DNA of 25,535 nucleotides from Afipia sp. (GCA_020056155.1 JAGVII010000465.1:1-25535), one strand, 5' to 3'; shown: positions 1 to 8,514, numbered from the stretch's first letter. The notes: generated from the sequence alone by a model not told the origin. Made by a program: numbers and translations.

Positions 1-1
1 G

Positions 2-277
2 TCGATGCTCGACGTCGACCACCTTGGCCTCGATGTCATGGACCGCAAACTGATGCTGGCCGTACTGGAGAAATTCGGCGGCGGCCCGGTGGGTGTAGAC
101 AACCTGGCCGCTGCCATCGGCGAAGAGCGCGACACGATCGAGGATGTGCTCGAACCCTTCCTGATCCAGCAGGGCTATCTGCAACGCACGCCGCGCGGCC
201 GCATCGCCACCGCCGCCATCTGGCGCCACTTCGGCCTCGCTCAACCCAAGGCCCACGGGGAGCTTTGGGGTGAGTGA
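2..277 (+). CDS. ruvB: Holliday junction branch migration ATPase RuvB, C-terminal end (partial)
   Basis: Only the last ~91 codons are present; the gene enters from the left edge. RuvB is the hexameric AAA+ motor that, with RuvA, drives branch migration of Holliday junctions in recombinational repair. The visible part is the C-terminal winged-helix DNA-binding domain. It has the highly conserved stretches [26 protein letters not shown] and [17 protein letters not shown], and ends in the usual short tail after the FGL motif. The AAA+ core with the Walker motifs lies outside the window. The stop codon overlaps the start of the next gene, so the two are probably cotranscribed. ruvB directly before ybgC-tol is a common arrangement in proteobacteria. 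Identity is very secure. Confidence 0.96.
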   Translation, partial: SMLDVDHLGLDVMDRKLMLAVLEKFGGGPVGVDNLAAAIGEERDTIEDVLEPFLIQQGYLQRTPRGRIATAAIWRHFGLAQPKAHGELWGE

Positions 278-704
278 GACGGAAGCGATGTCCAACTTTA
301 CTTGGGATATCCGGGTCTATTTCGAGGATACTGATACTGGCGGCGTGGTCTACTACGCAAACTACCTGCGTTACCTGGAACGCGCGCGCACCGAGTGGCT
401 GCGTGCAATGGGTTTCGACCAGGGCAAGTTGATGCAGGGAACCGGGTTGGGCTTCGCGGTTCGTTCGATCGCCGCCGAGTACCTGAAGCCAGCCCGACTG
501 GACGACGAATTACAGGTGGTCAGCGGGATCGCGTCGCACGGACGAGTGCAGGTCGTTTTCGACCAGCGCATCGAGCGCGGCGCTGAAACACTGCTGACGG
601 CGACAGTGCGCGTCGCTTGCATGAATCTCGCGCGCGGCAAGGCGGCAGCAATGCCTCAGGACATCTTTCAACAATTCGAGCGGCTGACATGGACATCTCG
701 CTAG
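270..704 (+). CDS. ybgC: Tol-Pal system-associated acyl-CoA thioesterase YbgC
   Basis: This is a hotdog-fold (4HBT family) acyl-CoA thioesterase of about 144 residues, encoded first in tol-pal operons. The signature [17 protein letters not shown], followed by ERARTEWLR, holds the catalytic Asp of the family. E. coli YbgC has a His where this protein has the second Tyr of VVYYANY. The start is GTG at 270, which overlaps the ruvB stop and has a good ribosome binding site (GGGGAG at 257-262, 7 nt spacing). An ATG at 288 would give a protein closer to the usual N-terminus but has a poorly placed ribosome binding site. The 3' end overlaps tolQ by 16 nt, which suggests translational coupling. The cytoplasmic enzyme's role in Tol-Pal function is not settled in general. 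Confidence 0.93.
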   Translation: MSETEAMSNFTWDIRVYFEDTDTGGVVYYANYLRYLERARTEWLRAMGFDQGKLMQGTGLGFAVRSIAAEYLKPARLDDELQVVSGIASHGRVQVVFDQRIERGAETLLTATVRVACMNLARGKAAAMPQDIFQQFERLTWTSR

Positions 705-1366
705 ACCTTTCCTTCTTCGATCTGATCTCCCACGCCAGCCTGGTCGTCAAGCTGGTGATGGTACTGCTCACGGTCGTTTCGCTCACCTCCTGGTACTGGA
801 TTTTCCGCAAGTCGTTCACCATCCACAGTGCCCGCACCAATACCGAGAAGTTCGAGCGCGAGTTCTGGAGCGGCGGCGACCTCGGCAGCCTCTATCAGAG
901 CGCCGCCGCGCGCCGCAATCGCACCGGGGCGCTGGAGCGCGTCTTCGAAGCCGGCTTCCGGGAATTCGCCAAGCTGCGCGGCCAGAAGAGCCTCGATCCC
1001 TCGACTGTCATCGACGGCGTGCGTCGGGCCATGCGCGCCACCTACCAGCGCGAGATCGACGACCTCGAATCGCACCTCGCCTTCCTGGCTTCGGTCGGTT
1101 CCGTCTCGCCCTATGTCGGCCTGTTCGGCACCGTCTGGGGCATCATGCACGCCTTCCGCAGCCTGGCCAATGTCAGCAGCGCCACGCTCGCCGCTGTCGC
1201 CCCAGGCATTGCCGAAGCGCTGGTCGCGACGGCCATCGGCCTGTTCGCCGCCATTCCCGCGGTGGTCGCCTACAACCGCTTCGCCCACGACGTCGACCGG
1301 TTATCGGTGCGCTTCGAGAGCTTCATGGAGGAGTTCTCCAACATCCTCCAGCGCCAGTTGAAGTAA
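689..1366 (+). CDS. tolQ: Tol-Pal inner membrane proton-channel subunit TolQ
   Basis: TolQ, with TolR, forms the proton-motive-force-driven motor of the Tol-Pal complex in the inner membrane (MotA/TolQ/ExbB family). The 225-residue length is normal. There are three membrane segments: one near residues 16-38, a second in the stretch VGSVSPYVGLFGTVWGIM, and a third in APGIAEALVATAIGLFAAIP. The last two carry the conserved family signature. The start ATG at 689 gives the normal short N-terminus ([13 protein letters not shown]). An in-frame ATG at 617 lies deep inside ybgC and is rejected. The gene overlaps ybgC by 16 nt and is followed by tolR after 4 nt, so it sits in one operon. Confidence 0.96.
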   Translation: MDISLDLSFFDLISHASLVVKLVMVLLTVVSLTSWYWIFRKSFTIHSARTNTEKFEREFWSGGDLGSLYQSAAARRNRTGALERVFEAGFREFAKLRGQKSLDPSTVIDGVRRAMRATYQREIDDLESHLAFLASVGSVSPYVGLFGTVWGIMHAFRSLANVSSATLAAVAPGIAEALVATAIGLFAAIPAVVAYNRFAHDVDRLSVRFESFMEEFSNILQRQLK

Positions 1367-1370
1367 AGCC

Positions 1371-1778
1371 ATGCGCCACCGTCGCTTGATGAACGAGATC
1401 AACGTCGTGCCGTACATCGACGTGATGCTCGTGCTGCTGGTGATCTTCATGGTTACCGCCCCGATGGTCCAGACCGGCGCCATCAACCTGCCCAGCGTCG
1501 GCAAGAGCGGCCAGCCGCCGGTTGCGCCCATGGAAGTGATCGTGCGTGCCGACTACAGCCTCAGCGTGCGTGATCGCAGCAAGGGCGACCAGGACGAGCC
1601 CGTCGACCGCGCCCAACTCGCCAGGATCGTCAAGACCGCGCAAGCCAAGAATCCAAATCAGGCAGTGCTGATTGCTGGTGACCGCAGTGTCCGCTACGAG
1701 GCGGTGCTGGACGTCATGGACGAGTTGCAGAAACAGCACGTGACCAGAATCGGACTTCTGGTACAGCCCGGCAAATGA
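1371..1778 (+). CDS. tolR: Tol-Pal inner membrane protein TolR
   Basis: TolR is the ExbD/TolR-family partner of TolQ. It has a short cytoplasmic N-terminus, one membrane helix at about residues 15-37 and a periplasmic domain. The helix begins with the conserved NVVPYIDVMLVLLVIFMV, in which Asp17 matches the proton-carrying Asp of the family. At 135 residues the protein has normal length. It starts 4 nt after tolQ and its stop codon overlaps the tolA start in an ATGA arrangement. This implies a coupled tolQ-tolR-tolA unit. Confidence 0.96.
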   Translation: MRHRRLMNEINVVPYIDVMLVLLVIFMVTAPMVQTGAINLPSVGKSGQPPVAPMEVIVRADYSLSVRDRSKGDQDEPVDRAQLARIVKTAQAKNPNQAVLIAGDRSVRYEAVLDVMDELQKQHVTRIGLLVQPGK

Positions 1779-2518
1779 CCGACGCGCCGCACGCCCGAGT
1801 CCGGGAGCCCGGAAACGCGGCCTCCATTGCGTTAGCCATTCTGGTACACGTGGCCCTGGCGATATTGCTGATCTACGGCGTCCACTGGAAGACCGAGATC
1901 GCCGACGTGATCGAGGTTGATCTGGTCCGGCAGATACCCTCGCCCGAACCCGTGGCAAAGGTGGAGCCCGAGCCCAAGCCCGAACCCAAGATTGAGCCCA
2001 AGCCGACGCCGCCGCCTCCGCCCCCGAAGCCGGACATCGCACTCAAGGAAAAGGAAAAGCCCAAACCCAAACCAGTTCCGCCCAAGCCGGTACCGTGGTC
2101 GAAGTCCGACCCATTCAAGCAACAGTTGCTGGATGAGGAAAAGCGCCTGGTGACGCAGAAACAACTGGCCGATGACGAGCGCAAACTCCGGCAACAGCGC
2201 GAAGCGCAGGCCGCCACCGCGCGCAGCAAGGGATTGGCCACTTATACCGACCGCATCCGCGCCAAGATTCGCGGCAACATCATGCTGCCGCCGGACCTCA
2301 AGGGCAATCCCTCGGCGATCTTCGAGGTCGTTCAACTCCCGACCGGCGAAGTAATATCGACTCGTCTGGTCAAGTCCAGTGGCCACATCGGTTATGACAC
2401 GGCCGTGGAGCGCGCAATCCTCAAGTCGAGTCCACTGCCGCGGCCGGACGATCCCGGCTTGTTCGCGCGCAACCTGAGCCTGACCTTCTGTCCGATCGAG
2501 GATGGCAAGTGCAGTTAG
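1775..2518 (+). CDS. tolA: Cell envelope integrity protein TolA (short form)
   Basis: TolA bridges the TolQR motor in the inner membrane and Pal/TolB at the outer membrane. The protein has an N-terminal membrane anchor (about residues 15-38). A periplasmic spacer rich in Pro, Lys and Glu follows, with repeats such as PEPKPEPK and PTPPPPPPKPD. Then comes a charged helix around DEEKRLVTQKQLADDERK, and a C-terminal TonB-like domain (from about residue 150) with IRGNIMLPPDL and the final FCPIEDGKCS. At 247 residues it is much shorter than E. coli TolA (about 420), because the helical central domain is short. That is common in betaproteobacteria. The start overlaps the tolR stop by 4 nt. Confidence 0.93.
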   Translation: MTDAPHARVREPGNAASIALAILVHVALAILLIYGVHWKTEIADVIEVDLVRQIPSPEPVAKVEPEPKPEPKIEPKPTPPPPPPKPDIALKEKEKPKPKPVPPKPVPWSKSDPFKQQLLDEEKRLVTQKQLADDERKLRQQREAQAATARSKGLATYTDRIRAKIRGNIMLPPDLKGNPSAIFEVVQLPTGEVISTRLVKSSGHIGYDTAVERAILKSSPLPRPDDPGLFARNLSLTFCPIEDGKCS

Positions 2519-2583
2519 GCGGACGGAAACGCTGATCATGTCTCCCTCCAGCGACGCTAATGCCCCGGAAACGAGCTCCCGGC

Positions 2584-2589
2584 TATAAT
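2584..2589 (+). promoter_or_regulatory. Possible -10 box of a tolB promoter
   Basis: A perfect TATAAT lies in the 77-nt gap between tolA and tolB, 6 nt before the tolB ATG at 2596. Transcription would start about 7 nt after the box, on or next to that ATG. No ribosome binding site precedes the ATG, so a leaderless tolB message is possible. The region where a -35 box is expected (2561-2566, TGCCCC) matches the consensus poorly. Internal promoters before tolB are known in other bacteria. Confidence 0.4.
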
Positions 2590-2595
2590 CGCCCG

Positions 2596-3861
2596 ATGAG
2601 ATTTCGTCCCATTTTCCTGGCGGCCGCCCTTCTTTCCGCTCCAGTTCTGGCTTACGCCCAGTTGTCGATCGAGATTACCGGCGCCGGCGCCAACCGGATT
2701 CCGGTCGCCATTGGCGATTTCGGTGGCGACCGCGAAGCCGGCCAGACCCTGACTTCAGTCGTTCGCGGCGACCTTGAGCGTAGCGGTCTGTTCCGGCTGG
2801 TCGAACCGGCCGGCCTGTCTGCGGGCGAAACCAGCACGCCGCCTTACGCCGACTGGAAGGCGCGCGGCGCCGATGCCGTGGTCGGCGGCAGCGTCAGCGC
2901 CAGCGGCGCACGCTACGAAACCCGCTTCCGACTGTATGACATCCAGAAGCAGTCCCAGCTTGGCGGGCTCGCCTACGGTCATCAAGCCAGTCAGGTTCGC
3001 CTCATCGGACACCGCGTCGCCGACTACGTTTACGAAAAGCTGACCGGTGAGCGCGGCGTCTTCTCGACCCGCATCGCTTATGTGGTCAAGTCGGGCAGCC
3101 GCTACGAACTCCAGGTAGCCGATGCCGACGGCGCAAACGCGCAGACGGCACTGGCCTCGCGCGAACCGATCATTTCACCGAACTGGTCGCCCGATGGCGG
3201 CAAACTCGCCTATGTCTCCTTCGAGGCAAAAAAGCCCGTAATCTACGTTCACGACCTCACCTCGGGTCGGCGCTATGTGGCGGCCAACTTCAAGGGCTCC
3301 AACTCGGCGCCCGCCTGGTCACCGGACGGCCGCCGGCTGGCGGTGGTGTTGAGCAAGGACGGCGGTTCGCAGCTTTTCCTGGTCAATGCCGATGGCAGCG
3401 GTGTTACGCGCCTGGCCAGCTCTCCCGGAATCGATACCGAACCACAGTTCTCGCCCGACGGACAGTGGATCTATTTCACATCCGACCGCGGCGGCAGCCC
3501 GCAGATTTATCGCGTCGGTACTGGAGGCGGCAGCGCCCAGCGCGTCACCTTCGACGGCCCCTACAATGTGACGCCCCGTCCCTCGCCCGACGGCAAGAGC
3601 CTGGCCTACATCACCCGCACGAACGGCTCCTTCCAGCTGGCGGTGATGGACCTCGCGACGCGCCAGAGCATGATCCTGACTGATTCGACCAAGGACGAAT
3701 CACCCAGCTACGCGCCGAATGGTCGTATGATCCTCTACGCTACGGAAATTGGTGGCCGGGGGGTTCTGGCGGCAGTGTCGGCGGACGGTCGGGTGAAGCA
3801 GAAGCTTTCCGTCCAGGCCGCCGACGTGCGGGAGCCTTCCTGGGGACCTTTCATCAAGTAA
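2596..3861 (+). CDS. tolB: Tol-Pal system beta-propeller protein TolB
   Basis: TolB is the periplasmic protein that binds Pal and TolA. With the ATG at 2596 it is 421 residues long and starts with a clear signal peptide (MRFRPIFLAAALLSAPVLAYA, cleaved before QLSIEI). The N-terminal alpha/beta domain contains ITGAGANRIPVAIGDFGGD. The C-terminal six-bladed propeller shows the repeated WSPDG-type motif: PNWSPDGGKLAY, PAWSPDGRRLAV, PQFSPDGQWIYF, PRPSPDGKSLAY and PSYAPNGRMILY. An upstream ATG at 2560 would add 12 residues before the signal peptide and is unlikely. No clear ribosome binding site is visible. The gene follows tolA by 77 nt and precedes pal by 27 nt. Confidence 0.96.
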   Translation: MRFRPIFLAAALLSAPVLAYAQLSIEITGAGANRIPVAIGDFGGDREAGQTLTSVVRGDLERSGLFRLVEPAGLSAGETSTPPYADWKARGADAVVGGSVSASGARYETRFRLYDIQKQSQLGGLAYGHQASQVRLIGHRVADYVYEKLTGERGVFSTRIAYVVKSGSRYELQVADADGANAQTALASREPIISPNWSPDGGKLAYVSFEAKKPVIYVHDLTSGRRYVAANFKGSNSAPAWSPDGRRLAVVLSKDGGSQLFLVNADGSGVTRLASSPGIDTEPQFSPDGQWIYFTSDRGGSPQIYRVGTGGGSAQRVTFDGPYNVTPRPSPDGKSLAYITRTNGSFQLAVMDLATRQSMILTDSTKDESPSYAPNGRMILYATEIGGRGVLAAVSADGRVKQKLSVQAADVREPSWGPFIK

Positions 3862-3888
3862 CTTTTTATTCGATTTCGGAGAATAACC

Positions 3889-4425
3889 ATGCGCCAGTCT
3901 GCCCTTGCTCTTATCGCCACTGTTTCAGCAACCATCCTGTTGGCCGCTTGCAGCAGCCAGCCCCCCGCGCCCGAACAAGGTGCCGCCGGCGTCTCCGACG
4001 GCCGGTCGAGTTCCGTCTCCGGTCCGGTGACCGCCGACGGCATCGACCCCAACGCCCTGGCCGCCCTCAAGGATCCGAAGAGCGCCGTGTACAAGCGCAG
4101 CGTGTTCTTCGACTACGACCAGTACGTGATCAAGGACGAGTTCAAGGCGCTGGTCGAAGCCCACGGCAAGTTCCTGGTCAAGAATCCCAAGCTCAAGATG
4201 CTGATCCAGGGCAACGCCGACGAGCGCGGCAGCCGCGAGTACAACCTGGCGCTCGGCCAGAAGCGCGCCGACGCGGTCAAGAAGGCGCTCCTGCTGCAAG
4301 GCGCGACCGAAGGCCAGATCGAATCCGTCAGCCTCGGCGAAGAAAAGCCGCGCTGCACGGAATCGAACGAAGCCTGCTGGAGCCAGAACCGTCGCGGCGA
4401 CATGCTCTATACCGGTGAGTTCTAA
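3889..4425 (+). CDS. pal: Peptidoglycan-associated lipoprotein Pal
   Basis: Pal is the outer-membrane lipoprotein that clamps peptidoglycan and interacts with TolB and TolA. The 178-residue product has a lipoprotein signal peptide with lipobox LAAC (Cys21) followed by SSQPP. A flexible linker follows to about residue 60, then an OmpA-like domain. VFFDYDQYVIKDEF starts that domain, and NADERGSREYNLALGQKRA carries the Asp and Arg that bind meso-diaminopimelate. The C-terminus with CWSQNRRGDMLYTGEF is typical of betaproteobacterial Pal. A ribosome binding site (GGAG, 3877-3880) precedes the ATG. It is part of the tol operon. Confidence 0.97.
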   Translation: MRQSALALIATVSATILLAACSSQPPAPEQGAAGVSDGRSSSVSGPVTADGIDPNALAALKDPKSAVYKRSVFFDYDQYVIKDEFKALVEAHGKFLVKNPKLKMLIQGNADERGSREYNLALGQKRADAVKKALLLQGATEGQIESVSLGEEKPRCTESNEACWSQNRRGDMLYTGEF

Positions 4426-4431
4426 ACCACT

Positions 4432-5175
4432 ATGAAACGGTCGGTACTTGTTCTGCTGACTGCGCTGGCGTTGCCGGCGCAGTTGGCGCTGGCCGGCATG
4501 TTCGACGACAAGGAGGCCCGCGCCAATATCGAAAAGACGCGGGCCGATGTCGATATCCTGTCGGGTCGCGTCGAACTGGCTACCAAGAACCAGATGGACT
4601 TCGCCAACCAGTCGGAGGCCATGAAAGCCGACTTGGCGCGTCTGCATGGTCAGCTGGAAGTTCTGCTGAACGACATGGAAATGACGCAGAAGCGCCAGCG
4701 CGATTTCTACGTCGACGTCGACAGCCGTCTACGCAAGCTGGAAGCGGCTGCGGCGCCGGAATCCAGGCAGACAGCACCCGCGCAGAAGAACGATTCGGGC
4801 CAGGAAACGCGTGACTATGAGGTAGCGCTCGAGGCGTTCAAGTCGAACCGCTATGTCGAGGCCAACACGGCAATGCTCGCCTTCATCAGGAACTATCCGA
4901 ACAGCTCATTGCTGCCCAACGCCTACTACTGGGCGGGGTCGAGCCATTACCAGCTGCATGAGTTCAACAAGGCGATCGATCTGTTCGCCAAAGTCGCAGC
5001 CACCTGGCCGAACGATCCCAAGGCACCGGATGCCCTGCTGGCGCAAAGCAACGCGCTGAACGAATCCGGCGATGGCAAGGAAGCGCGGAAGATCATGCAA
5101 AAGCTGATCGACCAGTATCCTGCTTCCAGCGCCGCACAAACCGCCAAACAGTGGCTCGGCGGGAAGAAGAAGTAG
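4432..5175 (+). CDS. cpoB: Cell division coordinator CpoB (YbgF)
   Basis: CpoB coordinates outer-membrane constriction by Tol-Pal with septal peptidoglycan synthesis; it binds TolA and the PBP1B/LpoB complex in E. coli. The 247-residue protein has a signal peptide (MKRSVLVLLTALALPAQLALA). A coiled-coil region from about residue 25 to 105 mediates trimerisation in the family. The C-terminal domain has tetratricopeptide repeats from about residue 125 (YEVALEAFKSNRYVEA, YYWAGSSHYQLHEFNKAI, ALLAQSNALNESGD). It ends with the usual TAKQWLGGKKK. It starts 6 nt after pal and is the last tol-type gene of the operon. Confidence 0.95.
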   Translation: MKRSVLVLLTALALPAQLALAGMFDDKEARANIEKTRADVDILSGRVELATKNQMDFANQSEAMKADLARLHGQLEVLLNDMEMTQKRQRDFYVDVDSRLRKLEAAAAPESRQTAPAQKNDSGQETRDYEVALEAFKSNRYVEANTAMLAFIRNYPNSSLLPNAYYWAGSSHYQLHEFNKAIDLFAKVAATWPNDPKAPDALLAQSNALNESGDGKEARKIMQKLIDQYPASSAAQTAKQWLGGKKK

Positions 5176-5180
5176 GGCTG

Positions 5181-5834
5181 GTGTCGCCCCGCGACGCCTC
5201 GCTGCGCGTCAGCGAGGTCTTTCATTCGATCCAGGGCGAGTCGACTCGCGTCGGCTTGCCCACCACTTTTATCCGCCTGACCGGATGCCCGCTGCGCTGC
5301 GTCTGGTGCGACACCGAATACGCCTTCACTGGCGGCGAGAGCATGACCATCGCCGACATCATGGCCAAGGTGGAAACGCTCGGCTGTACCACCGTCTGCG
5401 TAACCGGTGGCGAGCCGCTGGCGCAGAAGGCCTGCCTGCCGCTGCTGACAGCCCTATGCGATGCCGGCTACTCCGTATCGCTGGAAACCAGCGGTGCCCT
5501 CGATATTGCCGAAGTCGATCAACGCGTTTCCTGCATCGTCGACCTCAAGGCACCGGATTCCGGGGAAACCGATCGAAACCTGTGGTCCAACCTCGACCAC
5601 CTGACGCACAGCGATGAACTGAAACTGGTTCTCGCCTCCGAAGCCGATTACGAATGGGCAAAGTCAGTCGTGGTGGCACGGCACCTTGTCGAACGATGCC
5701 CGGTGCTCTTCTCGCCGGTCCCCGACCGGCTCGAACCAGCCAGGCTGGCCGAATGGATACTGCGCGATCAACTGCCCGTGCGCATGCAACTTCAGTTGCA
5801 CAAGGTAATCTGGCCCGGCGAACGGGGCCGTTAG
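5181..5834 (+). CDS. queE: 7-carboxy-7-deazaguanine synthase QueE
   Basis: QueE is a radical SAM enzyme that converts 6-carboxy-tetrahydropterin to 7-carboxy-7-deazaguanine, on the path to queuosine in tRNA. The N-terminus reads VSEVFHSIQGESTRVG. The iron-sulfur motif is C36-PLR-C40-VW-C43 (CX3CX2C) in TGCPLRCVWCDTEYAF. The SAM-binding TGGEPL and SLETSGA follow. The GTG at 5181 gives 217 residues and sits 5 nt after cpoB. A GTG at 5151 would overlap cpoB by 25 nt and has no ribosome binding site. queE after cpoB is a frequent order, but queC, which often follows, is absent. The next gene converges on queE with only 8 nt between the stop codons. Confidence 0.94.
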   Translation: MSPRDASLRVSEVFHSIQGESTRVGLPTTFIRLTGCPLRCVWCDTEYAFTGGESMTIADIMAKVETLGCTTVCVTGGEPLAQKACLPLLTALCDAGYSVSLETSGALDIAEVDQRVSCIVDLKAPDSGETDRNLWSNLDHLTHSDELKLVLASEADYEWAKSVVVARHLVERCPVLFSPVPDRLEPARLAEWILRDQLPVRMQLQLHKVIWPGERGR

Positions 5835-5842
5835 GTCAGTCG

Positions 5843-6985
5843 CTACTGAACCAGCTTCCAGCCGCCCTGCTCGATCACGACCATGACGCGGGACCGCTGG
5901 TCCAGGCCGACGTGATCCTGCGCGCTCATGTTGTAGACACCATGGGCTCCCACGACATTACGTGAGTTCTCCAGGGCGTCGCGCAGCGCGACGCGGAATT
6001 CACGCGAACCGGGCTTGGCGACCTTGAGCGCCTGCGGAACCGCGTTGTTGAGGAGAATGGCGGCATCCCATGAGTGCGCGCCGAAAGTCGTTGCGCTGCC
6101 TTTGCCGTACATCGCCTCATAGCGCGTCACGTAGTCGAGCGCGACCTTCTTGACCTGGCTGGTTGCCTGCAACTGTGCCGCCACCAGTACCGGCCCGGCC
6201 GGCAGAAGGGTGCCCTCGACGTCCTTGCCACCCACGCGCAGGAAATCGCTGTTGGCCACGCCGTGCGTCTGGTAGATGGGTCCCTTGTAGCCCTTTTCGC
6301 GCAGGGCTTTCTGCGGCAGCGCCGCCGGCGTTCCGGCCCCGGCGATCATCACTGCATCGGGCTTGGCCGACAGGATCTTCAGAATCTGGCCGGTTACCGA
6401 GGTATCGGTACGGTTGAAGCGCTCGTTGGCGACCACCTGGATCTTGCGCACACCCGCCAGCGCGTTGATCTCGTTCCACCAGCCTTCGCCATAGGCATCG
6501 GCGAAACCAATGAAGGCCAGCGTCTTGATACCGGCGTTGGCCATGTGCCCCACGATCGCCGTCGCCATGTGGGTATCGCTCTGCGCGTCCTTGAACACCC
6601 AGCGCCGCTTCGCGTCCATGGGCTCGACGATGCGCGCCGAGGACGCCATCGAGATCATCGGCGTCTCCGACTCGGCCGCGACGTCGATCATGGCCAGAGA
6701 ATTCGGCGTGATCGTCGAACCGACGATCACATCCACTTTGTCCTCGCTCACCAGCTTGCGCGCGTTCTTGACCGCCGTGGTCGTATCCGAAGCGTCGTCG
6801 AGGATGATGTAATTGACCTTCTGGCCACCGATGGTCGTCGGCAGGAAGGCAAAGGTATTCTTCTCGGGAATCCCCAGCGAAGCCGCAGGACCGGTCGCCG
6901 AGAGGGTAACGCCGACGGTGAGATCGGCGTGCACCGATGCGGCGGCAAACATCAATGCGACTACTAACCAATGCCTCATTGCCAT
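5843..6985 (-). CDS. ABC transporter periplasmic substrate-binding protein, branched-chain amino acid (LivJ/LivK) type
   Basis: This is a 380-residue periplasmic binding protein of the Leu/Ile/Val-binding type-1 fold. The signal peptide MAMRHWLVVALMFAAASVHA is followed by DLTVGVTLSATGPAASLG. That is the typical first strand and ligand loop of the family. DDASDTTTAVKNARKLV, VDVIVGSTITPNSLAM and YGEGWWNEINALA mark the two-lobed fold. The start ATG has a ribosome binding site (GGGGAT about 6 nt upstream on the minus strand). No ABC permease or ATPase gene is in the window, so it is an orphan component. The ligand cannot be told from sequence; relatives bind amino acids, amides, urea or aromatic acids. 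It lies 78 nt downstream of the decarboxylase gene and may be cotranscribed with it. Confidence 0.9.
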   Translation of the reverse strand: MAMRHWLVVALMFAAASVHADLTVGVTLSATGPAASLGIPEKNTFAFLPTTIGGQKVNYIILDDASDTTTAVKNARKLVSEDKVDVIVGSTITPNSLAMIDVAAESETPMISMASSARIVEPMDAKRRWVFKDAQSDTHMATAIVGHMANAGIKTLAFIGFADAYGEGWWNEINALAGVRKIQVVANERFNRTDTSVTGQILKILSAKPDAVMIAGAGTPAALPQKALREKGYKGPIYQTHGVANSDFLRVGGKDVEGTLLPAGPVLVAAQLQATSQVKKVALDYVTRYEAMYGKGSATTFGAHSWDAAILLNNAVPQALKVAKPGSREFRVALRDALENSRNVVGAHGVYNMSAQDHVGLDQRSRVMVVIEQGGWKLVQ

Positions 6986-7063
6986 GGTCTATCCCCAGAT
7001 ATGGTTGTGTCGTCCGCGCATTCTAGTCGCATGAACGAAAGCAGATAAACCCGGCGATGGTAT

Positions 7064-8305
7064 CTAGACGAGAACCTCGATGGCCGGGGGATGGCTAAGA
7101 AAAGCCTGCGGACTGGCCGTCATGCCGTAAGCACCGGACTGAAAGATAACGACCAAGTCTCCGGGTTCGGCGACGGCCATATCCATGCGCTCTGCCAACA
7201 GGTCGAGTGGAGTGCATAGCGAGCCGACGATCGTTGCCACCTCGCGCGTTGGCGCGTTCATCTTGTTGCCGATGGCCGCCGGATAGTTCTTGCGGACGAC
7301 TTGGCCGAAGTTGCCCGAAACCGCGAGGTGGTGATGGAGACCACCATCGGTGACGAGAAACACTTGGCCGCGTGAAATCTTGCGGTCAACGATGCGGCAA
7401 ACGTAGATGCCGGCCTCACCGACGAGATGGCGGCCGAGTTCGATGATTAGTGCTGCAGTAGGCATTTCCTGCGCGGCGCGCTGGGCCAGCGCCGACAGGT
7501 TGTCACGAATCGGGGCGAGGTCGAGCCGCTGATCCCCGGGGAAATAGGGAATGCCGAAGCCACCAAAGAGGTTGAGGCTTTTAACGGGCGATGGTGCGTA
7601 TTCTGCCAAGCGCAAGGCGACGTCGTAGGAATTGCATTGCGCCTCGACGATCGTTTCGGCCTTGAGGTTCTGCGACCCGGTGAACAAGTGGAAACCCTCG
7701 AAACCAAGGCCGGCTCGACCGATCTCGGCGAGCAGCTCGGGAACGCGTTCGGAATCTACCCCGAACTGCTTGGGGCCACCGCCCATTCTCATCCCGGAAC
7801 TCTTGAATTCGAAATCCGGATTGACGCGCACGGCCACACGCGCCGCCACGCCCGTGGCCTGCGATATTTCCGCGAGTTCGGACACCTCGCGAAACGACTC
7901 AATGTTGATCAGAATGCCGGCGGCTACAGCCTGCGCCAGTTCCTGCCGGCTCTTGCCCGGTCCGGCGAAGCTGATCTCGCGTGGATCCGCACCAGCGTCC
8001 AGAACAATCTTCAATTCACCGGCGGAAGCGACATCAAAACCATCGACCAGTCCAACCATATGGCCAACCAGCGCCGGCATGGGATTCGCCTTTACCGCGT
8101 AGTGGAGTCGGACGACACCTGGCAACACGGTGCGTAATTCGGCCACGCGACGGCCAAGCAGGCTACGGTCGTAAGCATAGAACGGCGTACGCCCAACACG
8201 CGCTGCAAGGCGGCCGAGCCGCATGCCGCCGACCACCAGTTCGCCGGATTCCACCGGAAACTGGGACATCGGGACGTGAAGGGGAAGAGCGGAAGATTGG
8301 GTCAT
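7064..8305 (-). CDS. PLP-dependent decarboxylase, exosortase A system-associated type
   Basis: This is a fold-III PLP-dependent decarboxylase of the ornithine/diaminopimelate decarboxylase family, 413 residues from the ATG at 8305. The PLP lysine is K72 in LHYAVKANP. GGFGIPYFPG and the glycine-rich loops bind the PLP phosphate. C364 in GSLCTPLDLLAER and Tyr393 in GAYGMTAS occupy the conserved C-terminal active-site positions. The overall sequence matches my memory of the subfamily found with exosortase A loci (TIGR03099-like). The substrate there is unproven. In-frame starts upstream (8371, 8434) would add a basic, unconserved leader and are rejected. The divergent neighbour is an acyl carrier protein, the usual partner in such loci. 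Confidence 0.9.
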   Translation of the reverse strand: MTQSSALPLHVPMSQFPVESGELVVGGMRLGRLAARVGRTPFYAYDRSLLGRRVAELRTVLPGVVRLHYAVKANPMPALVGHMVGLVDGFDVASAGELKIVLDAGADPREISFAGPGKSRQELAQAVAAGILINIESFREVSELAEISQATGVAARVAVRVNPDFEFKSSGMRMGGGPKQFGVDSERVPELLAEIGRAGLGFEGFHLFTGSQNLKAETIVEAQCNSYDVALRLAEYAPSPVKSLNLFGGFGIPYFPGDQRLDLAPIRDNLSALAQRAAQEMPTAALIIELGRHLVGEAGIYVCRIVDRKISRGQVFLVTDGGLHHHLAVSGNFGQVVRKNYPAAIGNKMNAPTREVATIVGSLCTPLDLLAERMDMAVAEPGDLVVIFQSGAYGMTASPQAFLSHPPAIEVLV

Positions 8306-8437
8306 ACCGACGGCTTCGGGATACGGCGACGCGATTTTAGCATTAGCCGTTTTGGCCTCCCTGTAAGCCATAAGGAAGCATTGGCGCCATCGCGTTATCG
8401 GAACGGGAAAAGTACGAGAACGGCACGCTGTCAATAG

Positions 8438-8466
8438 TCAATACATGCTATGCCGCTATATATAAT
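8438..8466 (+). promoter_or_regulatory. Candidate promoter of the acyl carrier protein gene
   Basis: A perfect -10 hexamer TATAAT at 8461-8466 is preceded at 17 nt by a weak -35 (TCAATA at 8438-8443, three of six consensus bases). It lies in the 222-nt divergent region between the decarboxylase and the acyl carrier protein gene. This region is clearly AT-richer than its surroundings. Predicted transcripts would have a leader of about 55 nt. Confidence 0.4.
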
Positions 8467-8514
8467 TGGTATTAGCATTTCATATACCCTATCGATCGGT
8501 GTCGTCGTAACAAC

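Noticed and set aside
701..1288. 195-codon open frame on the minus strand over tolQ
   Set aside because: Shadow of tolQ in a GC-rich gene; no recognisable protein.
1323..2539. Minus-strand frames of 235-239 codons over tolR/tolA
   Set aside because: Antisense shadows with Arg/Gly/Leu-rich composition produced by the TolA Pro/Lys-rich region.
5812..5829. GGCCC/GGGCC hairpin at the end of queE as a shared terminator of the convergent genes
   Set aside because: Only 5 bp of stem, within coding sequence, without a T-run on either strand.
6074..6971. Long frames (297 codons plus, 284 codons minus) across the binding-protein gene
   Set aside because: The binding protein frame has a signal peptide and family motifs; the others are Arg/Gly-rich shadows.
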